A stretch of 64,000 nt of DNA from Escherichia hormaechei_A (GTDB lineage: Bacteria > Pseudomonadota > Gammaproteobacteria > Enterobacterales > Enterobacteriaceae). How positions within the stretch are numbered: position 1 is the first letter of the stretch; each line of letters begins with the position of its first letter. This document shows positions 63,291 to 64,000 of the stretch, piece by piece. Below the pieces are notes generated by a model. The model did not search any database and was not told the origin of the DNA. It saw nothing but the letters and a program-made list of their open reading frames with translations. The position numbers were made by a program, and so were the translations under genes. The stretch is from positions 930,001 through 994,000 of the forward strand of contig CP170191.1 of NCBI GenBank assembly GCA_042434945.1, read 5' to 3'.

Positions 63291-64000
63291 ATGACCGCCT
63301 TAAATAAAAAATGGCTATCGGGTCTGGTTGCGGGTGCTCTGATGGCCGTCTCTGTCGGCACGCTCGCGGCTGAACAAAAAACACTCCACATTTATAACTG
63401 GTCTGATTATATCGCCCCGGACACGGTGGCCAATTTTGAAAAAGAAACCGGTATTAAAGTCGTCTACGATGTTTTCGACTCTAACGAAGTACTGGAAGGC
63501 AAATTAATGGCCGGGAGTACCGGCTTTGATCTGGTGGTTCCATCTGCCAGCTTTCTGGAGCGCCAGTTGACTGCGGGAGTTTTCCAGCCGCTGGACAAAA
63601 GCAAATTGCCGGAGTGGAAGAATCTCGACCCGGAACTGCTGAAGCTGGTCGCCAAACACGATCCCGACAATAAATTTGCTATGCCCTATATGTGGGCGAC
63701 GACCGGGATTGGCTATAACGTTGATAAAGTTAAAGCGGTGCTGGGCGAAAACGCGCCCGTCGATAGCTGGGACTTGATCCTCAAACCTGAAAATCTGGAA
63801 AAACTGAAAAGCTGCGGTGTCTCTTTCCTGGATGCGCCAGAAGAAGTTTTTGCTACCGTGTTGAATTATCTCGGCAAAGATCCCAACAGCACTAAAGCGG
63901 ATGATTACACCGGACCGGCAACAGATCTGCTGTTAAAGCTGCGCCCGAACATTCGTTATTTCCATTCATCTCAATACATTAACGACCTGGCAAACGGCGA
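63291..64000 (+). CDS. potF: Putrescine-binding periplasmic protein PotF (3' end beyond window)
   Basis: PotF captures putrescine for the PotFGHI ABC importer. The ATG at 63291 (AGAAGGAAAG upstream) opens a frame that runs to the window edge, 236 codons of about 370. A signal peptide (LVAGALMAVSVGTLAAEQ) is followed by the polyamine-binding fold with HIYNWSDYIAPDTV, VYDVFDSNEVLEGK and YMWATTGIGYNVDKV. It is E. coli-like. potG, potH and potI should follow. Confidence 0.95.
   Translation, partial: MTALNKKWLSGLVAGALMAVSVGTLAAEQKTLHIYNWSDYIAPDTVANFEKETGIKVVYDVFDSNEVLEGKLMAGSTGFDLVVPSASFLERQLTAGVFQPLDKSKLPEWKNLDPELLKLVAKHDPDNKFAMPYMWATTGIGYNVDKVKAVLGENAPVDSWDLILKPENLEKLKSCGVSFLDAPEEVFATVLNYLGKDPNSTKADDYTGPATDLLLKLRPNIRYFHSSQYINDLANG

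Overview
The window is chromosomal DNA of an enterobacterium, most likely a member of the Enterobacter cloacae complex or a close relative. From about 20.9 kb to the right end the gene order is that of the E. coli ldtB (ybiS) to potF region (ybiS-ybiT-ybiU-ybiV-pflF-pflE-fsaA-moeB-moeA-iaaA-gsiABCD-rimO-bssR-yliI-gstB-dacC-deoR-ybjG-mdfA-ybjI-ybjJ-ybjK-rybB-ybjL-ybjM-grxA-nfsA-rimK-ybjN-potF). It lacks yliE, yliF, ybjH and ybjC and carries extra loci typical of Enterobacter. No rRNA, tRNA, insertion sequence, phage or CRISPR array was seen.

Layout. 0-2.2 kb: end of an outer-membrane efflux lipoprotein gene and an aldo/keto reductase. 2.4-12.4 kb: a complete salmochelin locus, iroN facing the iroBCDE operon, with Fur boxes at both outer ends. 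12.7-17.2 kb: a MacA-like adaptor, MacB-like ABC exporter and TolC/NodT-type outer-membrane lipoprotein in one tight operon, divergent from iroB across a 670-bp region that holds one strong Fur box. This looks like an iron-regulated tripartite exporter, plausibly for salmochelin, by analogy with PvdRT-OpmQ. 17.3-20.9 kb: a beta-glucoside unit (GH1 6-phospho-beta-glucosidase, lone PTS EIIC, GntR/UTRA regulator) with two palindromic operators 21 bp apart over the promoter. 23.7-28.8 kb: a GH31 glycosidase/MFS permease pair with a divergent LacI-type regulator, inserted between ybiT and ybiU. 28.8-35.3 kb: ybiU, ybiV, the pflFE glycyl-radical system and fsaA, with three copies of a shared operator-like motif. 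35.4-43.8 kb: moeBA, iaaA and the gsi glutathione importer. 43.9-64 kb: rimO to potF, with arsRBC inserted between ybjK and the sRNA gene rybB.

The most unusual property is mosaicism. Stretches encoding proteins that I recall as essentially E. coli K-12 sequence (about 21.1-23.6, 28.8-34.8, 39.9-42.95, 43.9-45.2, 46.3-49.1, 51.56-52.64, part of arsB, 57.9-59.6 and 61.35-64 kb) alternate with clearly Enterobacter-like, GC-richer stretches. Switches fall inside conserved genes (ldtB, fsaA, gsiA, gsiD, yliI, mdfA, arsB, nfsA). Single-base indels, mostly in short homopolymers, break pflE (five), fsaA (two), gsiA (four), yliI (one), and the 3' ends of dacC (one) and nfsA (one). They lie in or at the edges of the E. 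coli-like patches. A chimeric or low-quality assembly from mixed reads explains this most simply; natural recombination plus decay is the alternative. Comparison with E. coli is from memory and was not computed here.
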